Made by a program: the position numbers and the translations under genes
Notes under the pieces: model-generated
Databases searched by the model: none
The model's input: only the letters and a program-made list of their open reading frames with translations
What the model was told of the DNA's origin: nothing
Origin: Antitrichia curtipendula
Taxonomy: Eukaryota; Streptophyta; Bryopsida; Hypnales; Leucodontaceae
DNA: 64,000 nt
Direction of reading: 5' to 3'
Assembly: GCA_951230915.1 (NCBI GenBank)
Contig: OX579635.1
Span: 2,170,001 to 2,234,000, forward strand
Shown: in pieces, positions 44,425-55,379 of the stretch
Position numbering within the stretch: the stretch's first letter is position 1
Layout of the letters: every line of letters begins with the position of its first letter

Positions 44425-47265
44425 ATGGCTTTCACAATGAATGATGGTGTCAACCTGAGCGACTCTGACATTGAAGATGAGGTGCCTCATGTCTTGAATG
44501 CTGACATCCCGGATTGCGAAGGCATTCCTCGTTGGTCGTGGAATACAAGATGTGTCACTCTCTATAACGCTGACGGCGTGCTTGTTGGGGAGGGTACTTG
44601 CCATAGCGTCAACTCGGACCTTGTGCTTGGTGCAAATGGTCCTCTTGGTGACACTCATGTTGGAGTTCACATTTCGAAGACTCATTCGGAAATGGACGTG
44701 CCCGAAGAGTGGATATATTCACTGCGGGCATGGCCGATTGAGCTCGTCAATTGCTGTGGAACTAGTCTTCAAGACCATGAGGCACGGAATGCTTTTAATC
44801 GTCTCCAAGCACGTCGCTTAAATCCATCCTCCTCGATATCCTCTCGTCCGTATTCAAGTGCGGTACGGAATCCTCCTCGCGAAGCTAACCTCAAGGCGAA
44901 GGAGCTCCTTAGCCAAGAGTCCATCAATGCAGTGTCGAGCAAAGTTTGCTGTCACAAGAATTGCGTTCAACCATTTCCAAGAGAGAAGATTCGGATCCTC
45001 CACGAACGAATGTATAACAGATCAACATTCAAGTTCAGAGCCCACATGAAGACTGATGTGCACAGGTCAGTTCATTATGACGAACGTGGAAGGAAGATGG
45101 TGACCATTGAAAAAGTAGACGTATGCATGCGGGCTTGGATGCATATTTCTGGTGTCCCCGAGGCTACATTCTATCGCTACCTTGCTTACTGGAAGGATGG
45201 TCGGGAAGCAAGAGACCATGGTAATTTGGGCTTGGTGAAGCCAAGGAAACACATAGAACAAGCAACTGCTACCTTGAAATGTATCATTGGGAAGGAGGCA
45301 GATCATATGCCACATTGTACTCGTACCCTCAAGTCAGGAGACAAGGTTGTATCAATGATTCTCCCGGCTACTTTCCAATGGAAAGGTCAAATTTCAAAAA
45401 TTAACGATGCCAACGCAGCGTTTGGGTTGAAAGGCATTTCTACTTCAAACTTGAGCAAGATCAGGTCCTCCAAGTTCTCGGAGTACGATGTGAAAAAACC
45501 CGGAGATAACTTTGCTCGTTGTGCTACGTGTGACAAATATCGCGAACTTCTGAAGGGTGCAATTGCTGGATCTCAATCTGCTTTGAAGTGGCAAATGTTG
45601 CTTGAAAAACATCTGGCTTTTGCTCGAGCACTTAGGGAGCTCTATTATGCAAATCGTTACCGGTCACATAATTTTCCGCATGAATGTTTGACAATCATGC
45701 ATGACAAGATGGACCATGCTAAAATTGCTTCTGTTGTCTTCTCCCACAAGAGTAAAGACCTTGATGGCCTTGTCAAGCTGCCTGTTTCAGTGACTGGCAT
45801 GATTGCGCACGGTCATGCTGATGTTCGATATGCGCATTACGGTTTGGATATTTTCCCCCATGATTCGAATTACACCATTGGTTCAATGGCAAAGTTGTTG
45901 CAGGATTTGGAATTGCCGCCAAAATATTCTTCTCGGCAATTGTTTGTGAATTCAAAGTCCACGACTTTGTTTGAGAAAGTACTTGCGGGTGCTCAAATGT
46001 GTGTAGCGGCACTGCCTCCTCTGCCTGAGATTTTGGTGCCAGGAACGCCATTACCGCCCATTCTCAACGAGCAGATGGACAATGCCACTGGAGACAACAA
46101 GAATCGATACGTCTTTTATTATTGGTCTCTACTTGTTGCAAACAAGATCTTCCGAGAAGTGTATGTGAACTTCATGATTGTAGGTCACACTCATGACGAC
46201 ATCGATGCATTATTTGGAAGATGGAGCATGCTTTTGAAGAAGGAGAGCTTTCCTACTATACCTGCGCTCATGAAGTCATTCATGGATGTAGAATCCATTC
46301 CCACTATCCCTCATCTCATTGAAGAGGTGCCCGATTTTAAGGGTTTCATTGTAGGGAAGTTCTTAGACGGTGGTGATATCATGGTTGGACATACAAGGCC
46401 ACAACAAGTGAAGTTCTACCTTGATTCAGATGGAGTCCCAGTCATGAAATACAAACTCTTGTGCACTAATCTAGACTGGTTACCAAAAAGTGCAGGCGGA
46501 GGTCTTAAACTGTGGCAGGAAGATTCTCAAGGTGAAAGTTTGTGGCCTCGTGGAGTGCCTTTGGCAATCTTGCCAAGTCCAATGAGAGGTCAAGATAACA
46601 TCCTCAAGGGTATGTCTGGGTTTGTTAAGTATTGGGAGAATCTGTGCAATCAAGACCGCACTGGGGAGTATCAAAGATTGTATGAGCACTTGGTGCATTA
46701 TTGGCGTGATTTGAAGGTGGCAATGCAGGATCCTTTGTCTACCTCTACGGTTTTGAACGACGGTTTCTGGCCCATGACCCGTATTCAAGCAGCACCAGAG
46801 GATGAGTTAACTGAAGATAGTGAGGTGCGTGAAGAGTTTGGAGAAGATGATGCATACGTCGGACCTTTGCGAGGTCGCCCACAACCATCCTTTAGGGTGG
46901 GTCGGAATCTTTATAAAAACTACTTTGTTGCAATTCGTCCGGCGGATGGTGATAATTGGCCAGTTTGGATTGCAAGGGCATTGTCAGATCCAAATTGTAA
47001 CCCAGAGAAACCAAATTGTGTCCTTCTTCAATACTTTCGTCCAACATCAAGAAACCAGGATGTTCAAGACAACTATACGGGATGGGATACCGAAAGAGGT
47101 TTACGCTGGAAGGTTGATGAAACTGAACCGCCGCTTTGGGAGCATACAGACGCTTTAATGACAGCATGGAGGTCTCAAATCAGAGCAGAGACTATACAAT
47201 GCATGATCAAGATTCCGACAATTCAAATTGAAGTCATCAACCAGAGTCTCGCTTCGTACACTTGA
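44425..47265 (+). CDS. DUF7869-type transposase-like protein, 946 residues, uninterrupted
   Basis: A single open exon from ATG 44425 to TGA 47263-47265, the only long intact frame in the window. Regions: an acidic N terminus; a Cys cluster (KVCCHKNCVQPF, about residue 172); a helical DNA-binding-like segment (AWMHISGVPEATFYRYLAYW, about 235-254); a CATCDKY zinc-type pair (about 370); MHDKMDHAKI (D427, D430); QMDNATGDNKNRY (D552); and VGHTHDDIDALFGRW (H588, D591). The QMDN...GHTHDDID pair is the hallmark of the plant DUF7869 family, which I believe to be transposase-derived with acidic residues in an RNase H-like arrangement. The C-terminal 130 residues (NYFVAIRPADG, VWIARAL, PNCVLLQYFRP) look like a BAH/Tudor-type reader. 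The intact frame suggests recent arrival or selection. Confidence 0.8.
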   Translation: MAFTMNDGVNLSDSDIEDEVPHVLNADIPDCEGIPRWSWNTRCVTLYNADGVLVGEGTCHSVNSDLVLGANGPLGDTHVGVHISKTHSEMDVPEEWIYSLRAWPIELVNCCGTSLQDHEARNAFNRLQARRLNPSSSISSRPYSSAVRNPPREANLKAKELLSQESINAVSSKVCCHKNCVQPFPREKIRILHERMYNRSTFKFRAHMKTDVHRSVHYDERGRKMVTIEKVDVCMRAWMHISGVPEATFYRYLAYWKDGREARDHGNLGLVKPRKHIEQATATLKCIIGKEADHMPHCTRTLKSGDKVVSMILPATFQWKGQISKINDANAAFGLKGISTSNLSKIRSSKFSEYDVKKPGDNFARCATCDKYRELLKGAIAGSQSALKWQMLLEKHLAFARALRELYYANRYRSHNFPHECLTIMHDKMDHAKIASVVFSHKSKDLDGLVKLPVSVTGMIAHGHADVRYAHYGLDIFPHDSNYTIGSMAKLLQDLELPPKYSSRQLFVNSKSTTLFEKVLAGAQMCVAALPPLPEILVPGTPLPPILNEQMDNATGDNKNRYVFYYWSLLVANKIFREVYVNFMIVGHTHDDIDALFGRWSMLLKKESFPTIPALMKSFMDVESIPTIPHLIEEVPDFKGFIVGKFLDGGDIMVGHTRPQQVKFYLDSDGVPVMKYKLLCTNLDWLPKSAGGGLKLWQEDSQGESLWPRGVPLAILPSPMRGQDNILKGMSGFVKYWENLCNQDRTGEYQRLYEHLVHYWRDLKVAMQDPLSTSTVLNDGFWPMTRIQAAPEDELTEDSEVREEFGEDDAYVGPLRGRPQPSFRVGRNLYKNYFVAIRPADGDNWPVWIARALSDPNCNPEKPNCVLLQYFRPTSRNQDVQDNYTGWDTERGLRWKVDETEPPLWEHTDALMTAWRSQIRAETIQCMIKIPTIQIEVINQSLASYT

Positions 47266-47690
47266 TATGAAGAAGTTATACGCATATATATGTTTTATGT
47301 GTTTTAATTAAGTTTTTATGTAGTGTTATGTATAACGAAAGGAATTTTTATATTAGAATAGATTATATAGGTTTGAATTGATTTATGTTATTTTATAATG
47401 CTGTATTGCATAAATGATCAAGCTGTATGTTTTGTGTTTACAAAACAATTGCATTTATACATAAAAATATTCTTTTATCTATTACCTACTATATTGTGTT
47501 CTGTGTATTATATTATTTAGTTTATACTTTTGTTTATATATCTTTGTATAAATTTCTTGCAAAATTGTACTTTGATTGGAAAAAATTGGATAGTGGGTAT
47601 ACCCACTTTTTATTTTGTTCCCTTGTAAAGCACTTCTCACATTTGGGTAGGGGCCAGTTGGTTGTTACAACTTTCCTGCCAGCGAAGCTC
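47266..47690. other. 3' region of the DUF7869-like gene
   Basis: AT-rich, with a likely 3' UTR. A perfect 16-bp palindrome AGTGGGTATACCCACT occurs at about 47592-47607. No further gene. Confidence 0.5.
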
Positions 47691-47699
47691 ACATAGCAG

Positions 47700-47815
47700 C
47701 ACCAAGTCATGTATTTTTTTCATGCGCTCATACGAGTTCAACGGGAATCGAACACGGACCACTTGAATAAAACCACTAAGCACTTACAACCAACCACAGA
47801 GTTCATGACTTGGTG
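47700..47815 (-). mobile_element. 116-bp tRNA-like element with 12-bp inverted ends
   Basis: The ends are CACCAAGTCATG and CATGACTTGGTG. Read on the minus strand the interior has an A-box-like TAAGTGCTTAGTGG and a B-box-like GTGTTCGATTCCC, spaced as in pol III promoters, followed by a T-arm-like stem and an A-rich stretch (AAAAAAATACATG). It resembles a short tRNA-derived SINE. It is not a normal tRNA gene because no acceptor stem with proper cloverleaf is evident. Inverted ends are unusual for a SINE. Confidence 0.5.
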
Positions 47816-48300
47816 TTATACAAAGAACACAATCTTCACTTATATGAGTCGAAATTCTATTAAAACACATAACTAAATGTACTGTAATTTCCTAATTCAT
47901 GATACTCTCATTATAATGGAAATTACACTTTCGAAACAATAAGTGTATTGTTCATCGATCTGAATTGGCAAAATTGAAATTCATTCACAAGGGTCTAAAT
48001 GAACAATATTATTTTGAGAGGGTCCCATCCTCTCATTTTATTGAATATAACTTTAAAATGCATCATTCTTTCTACTTCATGCAAGCATTTGAGTAGTTTA
48101 TTACGTGCATGAAAATCAAAATATAGTATTTGTTGTATTTTAGGGACTTCAATTCATAAAAGTCATGGAAATGGCGTCCAAATGCTTGAATGAAAGATAG
48201 CAACAACTCCAAAATATCTCAAACCCATGAATGCCTCAAACTCTCTACTACTTGTGCAAGAATTTGAATAAATTATTACGTCCAAGCCAAAAAATCACCC
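47816..48300. other. Non-coding stretch
   Basis: AT-rich, with nothing recognised. Confidence 0.5.
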
Positions 48301-50185
48301 CTCACGTTTTGATTCCAACAAATTGCAACTTTTGGCACAAGGTAAGTACACCGCCTCCAAGATGCTTTCAAACTCTTTCCGAAAGTGTCTTACACTTCTG
48401 TACCCCTTATTTGGAATGGTGACAATTGACGAATGAAGTTTGAATCATCCAAACTTCATACGCTTGCAACTCATGCATAGAATGTCCAATCAAAAAGTGC
48501 CACGTCAATTTGGGATCCTCACAAAAAGACCTAGAACACCATGCCTTTGGATTTGGATCGCCCTTCTCTACGCCTAGGTCAAAATGCCAAAACTCATGTT
48601 TTGACCTCGTTAAATTTCTATTTTTGGCATAAAGCAAATACACCACCTCCAAAAAGCATTCAAGCGCTTTCCAAAAGTGTCTTGCACTTGTCCTCCCTTT
48701 TTTAAAGACATCGGCAATAGATGGATGAAGTTCAAAAATCAAAACTTCATCCGTCCATAACTCATGCTTTCAAAGTCCAATTGACAAATTCCACGTCACC
48801 ATGCAATTCTACAGAGAGGTCTTATGACGTTGTCTACTCAAAAGAAAAACAAAAATCCTACTAAAAAGCCCAAGACTCTATACCTCTTCCAATAATGTCA
48901 AAATTTAAAAGTGCTACTTTTAGACAAACAAGATTTTTTCAAAAAGCTACTGTTGTGCCCATTCCAAAAATATAACTTTTCACATCAAAATTCTTCAAAG
49001 TGAATTGAGAAAAGCCAAGTCAAACCCCTTGACCATAAAGTCAAAGTTGCTACATCTTGCAATCTAAAAACTTGTATGGGTTCTAACAACCACCGTTGGA
49101 TTTGTAGACCCTCAAAATGGGAGGTAGGTCAAATAAAAACCCCAAAACAAAGTGAACAATTCGTAGGATGCTTTTGTAGCCCTAAACCCAAAACCCTAAA
49201 CACTAAACCCTAAAAATCCACGCCAAATCCTAAAAGTCAACACTTCCATATCTCCTAAACCATACATTTCTATCAAGAAATTTTTGCACGATAAGATTTG
49301 CAACTATTGAAAATGGGGGGGGAAGTCACTTCAAAACTCAATTCTAAAAAAAATCATTTGGTTGAAATATCCATGTAACCCTAAATCCTAAACCCCTAAA
49401 TCCAATTGACGGATGAAGTTTGAATCATCCAAACTTCATCCGCTTGCAACTCATGCATAGAATGTCAAATCAAATAGTGCCATGTCAATTTGGGATCCCC
49501 ACAAAAAGACCTTGAACACCATGCCTTTGGATTTGAATTGCCCTTCTCCACGCCTAGGACAAAATGCCAAAACTCATGTTTTGACCTCGTTAAATTTTTA
49601 TTTTTGGCATAAAGCAAATACACCACCTCCAAAAAGCATTCAAGCGCTTTCCAAAAGTGTCTTGCACTTGTCCTCCCTTTTTTAAAGACATCGGCAATAG
49701 ATGGATGAAGTTCAAAAATCAAAACTTCATCTGCCCATAACTCATGCTTCCAAAGTCCAATTGACAAATTCCACGTCACTATGCGGTTCTACAAAGAGGT
49801 CCTATGACTTTGTCTATTCAAAAGTAAAACAAAACCCCTACTAAGAAGCCCAAGACCCTACACCTCACCCAATAAGGTCAAAACTAAAAAGTGCTGTTTT
49901 TAGACAAAAAAGATTTTTTCAAAAAGCTATTGTTGTGCCTATTCCAAAACTATAACTTTCACTTCAAAATTCTTCAAAGTGAACTCACAAAAGCCAAGTC
50001 AAATCCCTTGACCATAAAGTCAAAGATGCTAAACCTTGCAATCTAGAAACTTGTATGAGTTCTAACAACCACAGTTGGATTTGTAGACCCTCAAAATGGG
50101 GGGTAGGTCAAATAAAAATCCAAAAATAAAAAGTCAACAACCCTTAGGATGCTCTTGTAACTCTAAACCCTAAAAATTGTTTTTC
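48300..50185. repeat. Higher-order direct repeat: 980-bp spacing with diverged 292-bp subunits
   Basis: 48424-49220 and 49404-50185 align throughout (ATGAAGTTTGAATCATCC at 48433 and 49413; CTCAAAATGG at 49111 and 50090). Inside, a diverged copy of the same theme is offset by about 292 bp (ATGAAGTTCAAAAATC at 48725). Each unit carries a GAAGTTTG...CAAACTTC hairpin and ends in CCCTAAACCC-type telomere-like motifs. The similar minus-strand frames in both copies are repeat-derived and have no recognised domain. Confidence 0.88.
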
Positions 50186-50394
50186 ACAAAATTAGGGTTG
50201 CAGAGGGAGATGAATGGAAAATGGCGTTTTGCACTTGTTTTGGGTTATAGGAGTGGTTAGTGACCCCTTTTGGCATGGCAAATTTTCCTAGAACTTTTCA
50301 ATAATACATCAATTGGACATTGCAATAATATTTGGATGTATTTTGTTTTGCTTAACTTGACGATGTTCATATTTACTCATCTGGGTTCCTTCAT

Positions 50395-50810
50395 GATCAT
50401 CGTACAAAGGTGGATAAGGTGCAGGGAAAGCTGCAAGAAGCTGGGTTATATTTGGATATGTGTAAGTTTAAGGTCAAATCAACAAAATATTTAGGGTTTA
50501 TTATTGAAGCTGGCAAAGGAGTAGGGATGGATCTTGAGAAAGTCAAGGCTATTGAGAATTGGCAAGCTCCTATTTGGTCGCCACATCTGATGGATATCAA
50601 AGGATGGGAGGAGCAGCAGATGATGACCAGAATCAAAGCCAAAACATTGTCATTAGCAAAGCCAAGCTCATACGCAAGATCCAGACTTCATTAGCAACTG
50701 GCCATCCAGACCGTCAGGTAACATTTAAGTTATTGATGAGGGAATAGTTTTGGCCAAGGATGTCATTAGATGTTCTCAAAGCTTACTCCCTTACAGTATA
50801 TATGGTATAA
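50395..50810 (+). pseudogene. Ty3/gypsy fragment: RT thumb joined to integrase zinc region
   Basis: The first part reads DKVQGKLQEAGLYLDMCKFK and KYLGFIIEAGKGVGMDLEKV, the classical end of the Ty3 reverse transcriptase palm and thumb. A large internal deletion and a frame change lead at about 50645 to ISKAKLIRKIQTSLATGHPD and then MRE-stop-FWPRMSLDVLKAY, matching the H2C2 region before integrase (REYFWPxM). The stop is TAG at 50745-50747. RNase H is missing. The wording KYLGFIIEAGKG is, as I recall, more typical of fungal than plant Ty3 elements. Confidence 0.75.
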
Positions 50811-52220
50811 TAAAACTTTAATTCTCTAGTGTTATCCTTTATTTGCTGTTTATTTTCAAAAATCTTGGAAAATGATTCCTATTTCTTGAAATGGTAGAAA
50901 GTTACAAAAAATCTCTTTAGTTTAAAAATTTATGATTAATGAACTTTATCAAATTCTACAATGGTTTATTATTTGTAATCAACTTTCTACATCCGTATAA
51001 TGAATTTCACTGCTGTATTAAAATATGAATACAATAACGATTTAGCCATAAAATAATTGTAGAGTTGTAAATACATTTATGGAGTTTTTTTTCTATTGGA
51101 AAATTTTTTGGCTGTTATTTATGTAGCCAAAGCCAAAACTACAAGTTTAAAGAATCTATTTTGAAAGATTTTGAAGTCAATTAATTGTGGTTGGTTATAG
51201 ATTTAAGACAACAAGGTTCTTGGTTGCAAATAGACTTTTCAAGGCTCTCAATTTAATTACAAAAATTTAACGAACTTTTACAATAGTAGTTGAATTTGAA
51301 TTTTAAAGGCTTTAAGTTTTTCAAGCTTTAAACATCTTTCCTTTTATTTAGTGAGAGATTTTTGGAAGCCTTTTCTTCTGCTTTAATGGTTTCTCTTTAG
51401 ATTTTTTCTCATTCCAGATCCTTGTGACCTTCTTGTTTTCCAAATCTCTTTCATACTCCTATTTTTTGTTTGCTTCCTTTGACCTTTTTGCTCTCCTTCT
51501 ATTTTTTCCTATAATTCCTCATCTATCTTCTTTTTTGGATATTTTTCCTTAACAACAAACATACCATTTTGTTGTAGAGTGTTCTTTCACCTCAAGTGGT
51601 AAATAAGTTGGTGTCATAATATATTTCAATTTACTACTTCCTAGAACCTCTTAAAACTTTTTGTTTTTTTTGAGAAACTTCTACAATTTTCTCAACTGAC
51701 TTGAAAATCCAAAGATGCTTCTTTAAATGTTTCTAAGAACTTCTAGAAACTTCCATAGGTTTCTAGAGATTTTTAGACTTCTAAAAGTTATTATAGTTAA
51801 CTCAATTTTAGAAAAAATTAATTTTGTAGATAATTTCATAAGGTTAAGAATCCTTTTAAAAAGATATATAGAATCTAGGCCATAGACTATAAACAAAAGG
51901 CAAGACTAAGATGGTCTCTAGTCTTACCAATAGTAATTGTCAAGTGATTCATAAACCTATCTTTTCGTTAAGAAAATTGTATCAATTCTTGATATCCAAT
52001 AGTTATTGGAAGTAAAACCTCATTTCAATTCTTGACCTGAATCTTGTTTCTTGTTGTGTATTTCAAATTTTTTATAATTTGATAAGATTAATAGTTAACG
52101 TATCAAGACTTAAGTTTCTTCTTGATAGAGAGCAATTATGCTTTTGATTAAAACTTTTTTTTTGCGGTTTCTAAGTTGCTATAAGACGTAAACTCTTATA
52201 TCTGAACTTGGTCCAAAACA
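50811..52220. other. AT-rich non-coding stretch
   Basis: No gene or repeat recognised. Confidence 0.55.
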
Positions 52221-52221
52221 G

Positions 52222-52332
52222 GCTAAGGGCTAGGTCACGAGGAAGGAGAAGATGGTTATGGGATGTTGCCGAGTTTGCCTCTACCTGCTGAGACAGACTT
52301 CCGCAATAATCCTCTTATCCTCGATTGCCAGG
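52222..52332 (+). other. Possible orphan exon
   Basis: Between an AAAACAG acceptor-like site and a CCA/GGTACC border, one frame reads GHEEGEDGYGMLPSLPLPAE and then NNPLILDCQ. The composition looks coding and sits on the same strand as the HEATR1 remnant downstream, but I do not recognise it. Confidence 0.3.
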
Positions 52333-53544
52333 TACCACCATTGGTTGCTTAACAAATTCTGCTTTGGTTGTAATTGTCATTTTTCCAACTGCTTATTTTT
52401 CCATCTCGCACTTTTTTGTTCTCACTCTTCTTCTTCATCCACAGTTTGTGTTTTTTTTTTAGAATTTTATGTTGTTGTGCTCATTGCGCTTTGCCGGTGT
52501 TCTAATGCATTGTGTACGGAGTCCAATTAAATAATAGAATAACTTTTGTGAATAATTTCAGTGGAAAAAAAAAGTGAAGTGAATAAAAAAAATTTCAGAA
52601 ATCTCTAGTACTAATTAGAAAAACTTTTAACAAAAAGTAATATAGATAGCATACGTGTGTATTCATATAATAAAATCCAAAAAAAAGCTTCAACACACGG
52701 TTTTACACTATACCATTCAAAATTTCATAATTTGGTTTAGGTAGAACTAATAATATATTTTCTCAAAAAGAGAGGAAGCAGTGTAAGTTTAGTGCTCCAT
52801 GCTAATGAAATGAATTCATTTCTTATTAACATCAGGATTTTTTTGGGTGAAAAGAATATATGAAAATGTGCCACTAAATTTACAATTCTATATTTGCGCC
52901 AGACTGTAGACTATGGTTTGTTGGAAAGGAATACAAAGCAATAGCTGAGGTGATGAGGTAATTCATAGCATGTCTGTTGAGAACCATTATTATTTACACT
53001 TTGTGTGCGCTCTGCTAGATGAGAGGTAAAGTATGGTGGAATACCTTCTATATCTACGCTAGCAGAAGCAGCCAAATCCCATTCTAGCGAGAATTTATTT
53101 ATGGGAGAATTCTGGAGGAGATCAGATAATGTGGAATTGAAGGTTGTGAGTGTGTGCTGTCAGGACTCAATGTGTGAAGAGTACGCAAAAATTTGAGCTG
53201 ATCAGGCTCGAAGGTAAATTGTTATCCTTTAGTAGGGAGTCTAAGCTCTTATTGAGTAATGTGCTCCTTTGTATTTAGCTTCAGTTGTTTGCAATTGAAC
53301 AGGTCATGCAGTCCAATAAATCGGCATTAGCCATGCAATCCCAAAGATTAACAGACGCCCTAATGATTAATGAACGCCCTAAAGGCTCTTGCAAATCTTA
53401 TCTAAGTTTCTCATTTAATGTGGAGGAATGGGTCCCAGGTTCCATTTCAAGAAATTTGACCTTCCATCTACAATTTTTATTCCATGTACGAATTCTACCA
53501 TTCCATTTAGCAACCAATCCTAATCTGAACAATAGATCTTGTAG

Positions 53545-55372
53545 ATGTTCTTAACGGAGGTGCAAAAATCTGGTGTCGCTCCTACTCATGCTGCTTTGGT
53601 AAATCAGTGTAAGAGCAACGCCGTCATGCTCGATACACTCTGCAATGCTAGGAGGGTTTTTTTGGTCCTATTTCAAGTGGTGTGCTTAAGGGGAATTCAT
53701 CATGTGCTGCAAAATGGAGTATATTAATTAATTGTCCGTTTTGCAGTCACGATAGAAGCTAAGAAGGTCCATTTTCTAGTTTCTTGAAATTGCATCAGTT
53801 GATGCATGTTGTGGGAATGCTTTTCTAGCCTTAAGATGGAAGATTTAGGGTGAACTGCTGCTGATAAAGGTTTTTATTAGAATATATTTTGTTGTTTAAT
53901 TAATTGTTCTTTTGTGTGCTTTGATCTGACTTGGTTGTTTGATTGTTGTGTATTTTATATAGGCCATAAAGGTCGCTTGTGTGCCTTCCAAAACAAAAAC
54001 AATTGCGTCATGCACATCATCAATCATAATGGAGTTGCTAGCAGCAGTCCCAACTGTGGAAACTAGCACTATCAATAGAATCTTGCCTTTTTTTTTGCAC
54101 AGCTTTGAAGGTTGCATTATTGAAGATTACAGAGTTAGTGTCTATGACGCATGCGACCAATTTCTTTTTGCTTGACCTCATCTTGTCTGTTTGATGCTTT
54201 AGCGCATTGGTCTTCTCAGCTGTGTTCTAGTCGTTTTTCAAGTTTTCTTTGTGAGTGTTCTCCTTGTTTCCGAAAGTTTTATCAATCTCATTTGTGCTCA
54301 GCTTTGCCACATGGACGTGCAGGTTGCATTGTAATGCTCCAACTCCTAGTCCATTAGCAATTCATGGTTGACATCTATATTGAAGATTTCCTTTTTTTCA
54401 TTGTTTTTAGGGACATGAAGCATGTTTAGAATTGATGTGATGAGTATGCATGTTTGTTTCTCTACGTTTATCATACTTCGACTGCTTTTGCTTGCACAAT
54501 GGATATGTTGATATGTGGCAAGGATGAAGACATGATACTATGATGGCTGACGTTTGTTTTGATTTGTTTGTTGTGGTGGAAATTCTTACAGTGCTAGTTT
54601 GACTTTTTACAGGTGGGAATTCTAATGGTGGTCAGTACCTTAGCAAACAGAGCTTTGATTTCTTCATTGATGAAGACAGCAATTGTGGCTATGGCTAAGT
54701 ATATACAAAAAGAGTCTGCGGTTAAAGGAGTGCCTTTAATCAAGGTCCTGTGATGGTCACAATTCAACTTATTTAGGTCAATTAATTGTTTGCGCCTTCC
54801 TCTGTGATCTACAATTAATTTGCGGAAATCTTTGTAAATACTTCATTCTTGGTTAGCCTCACTTTGTGGTTCTAGAGAATTGAAACGATCATTTGGCCTA
54901 GTTTTGGACATTGTAGACTGTTTTAGAGGTTTTTTGCAATTTTGAGATATTATTAACATTGGATGGTAGTGATTCAATTGCGTATTTTGTCTTGCTTATG
55001 TCAATCAATGTCTTATCTAGCAACTAAATTTTTGACTTTTCGCCCTTAAGCTTGTATGATCTTCTACACATTTGATATTCTCATCGATAAGTTTGCTAGG
55101 TTGTGCATATCTTTGTTGGTTATCAACAAACCTCAAGAAGTAAGCAGTATTCCCTTGTTATTTACGACTTTGATACATTGCGTAGCATGTAACTGTTGTT
55201 TGTTTATGTTTTGCAGATCCAAGCTTTGAATCATTTTCCTGTGAAGGCATTCAAAATATTTGTGAAAATGAGTTGGGTAGATTTAACATGCAGTCCTTTT
55301 GTTGAAGAGTTTAGATGCTATGTCTTGATGATGCTTCTTATGTGTGTCAATTGGTATCTATGCAAGGCTAAG
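53545..55372 (+). pseudogene. HEATR1/UTP10-like (U3 snoRNP HEAT-repeat protein) remnant, four exons
   Basis: Exons 53545-53649, 53963-54133, 54613-54744 and 55217-55372 are all in phase 0. Joined, they give FLTEVQKSGVAPTHAALVNQ, LDTLCNA, then VPSKTKTIASCTSSIIMELL, TINRILPFFLHS, EDYR/VGILMVVSTLANRALIS, and ALNHFPVKAFKIFVKM. This order matches an N-terminal segment of HEATR1 (yeast Utp10), an about 2,100-residue HEAT protein of the small-subunit processome in the nucleolus. Upstream of the first exon the frame reads EQ-stop-IL-stop-MFLTEV, with TAG where family members have Trp. The first exon also lacks a GT donor (GCT/AGGAGG). Donors after exons 2-4 are GTTAGT, GTCCTG and GTGTCA. Only a small part of the gene is present, so this is a partial copy or pseudogene. 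Confidence 0.65.
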
Positions 55373-55379
55373 GTGTCAC

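Noticed and set aside
47700..47815. Functional tRNA gene
   Set aside because: A- and B-box-like words are present, but no proper acceptor stem or cloverleaf, and the unit has its own inverted ends.
48407..49779. Two similar minus-strand frames of about 105 codons as a duplicated gene family
   Set aside because: They sit in a non-coding higher-order repeat, have no recognisable domain, and match only because the repeat units match.
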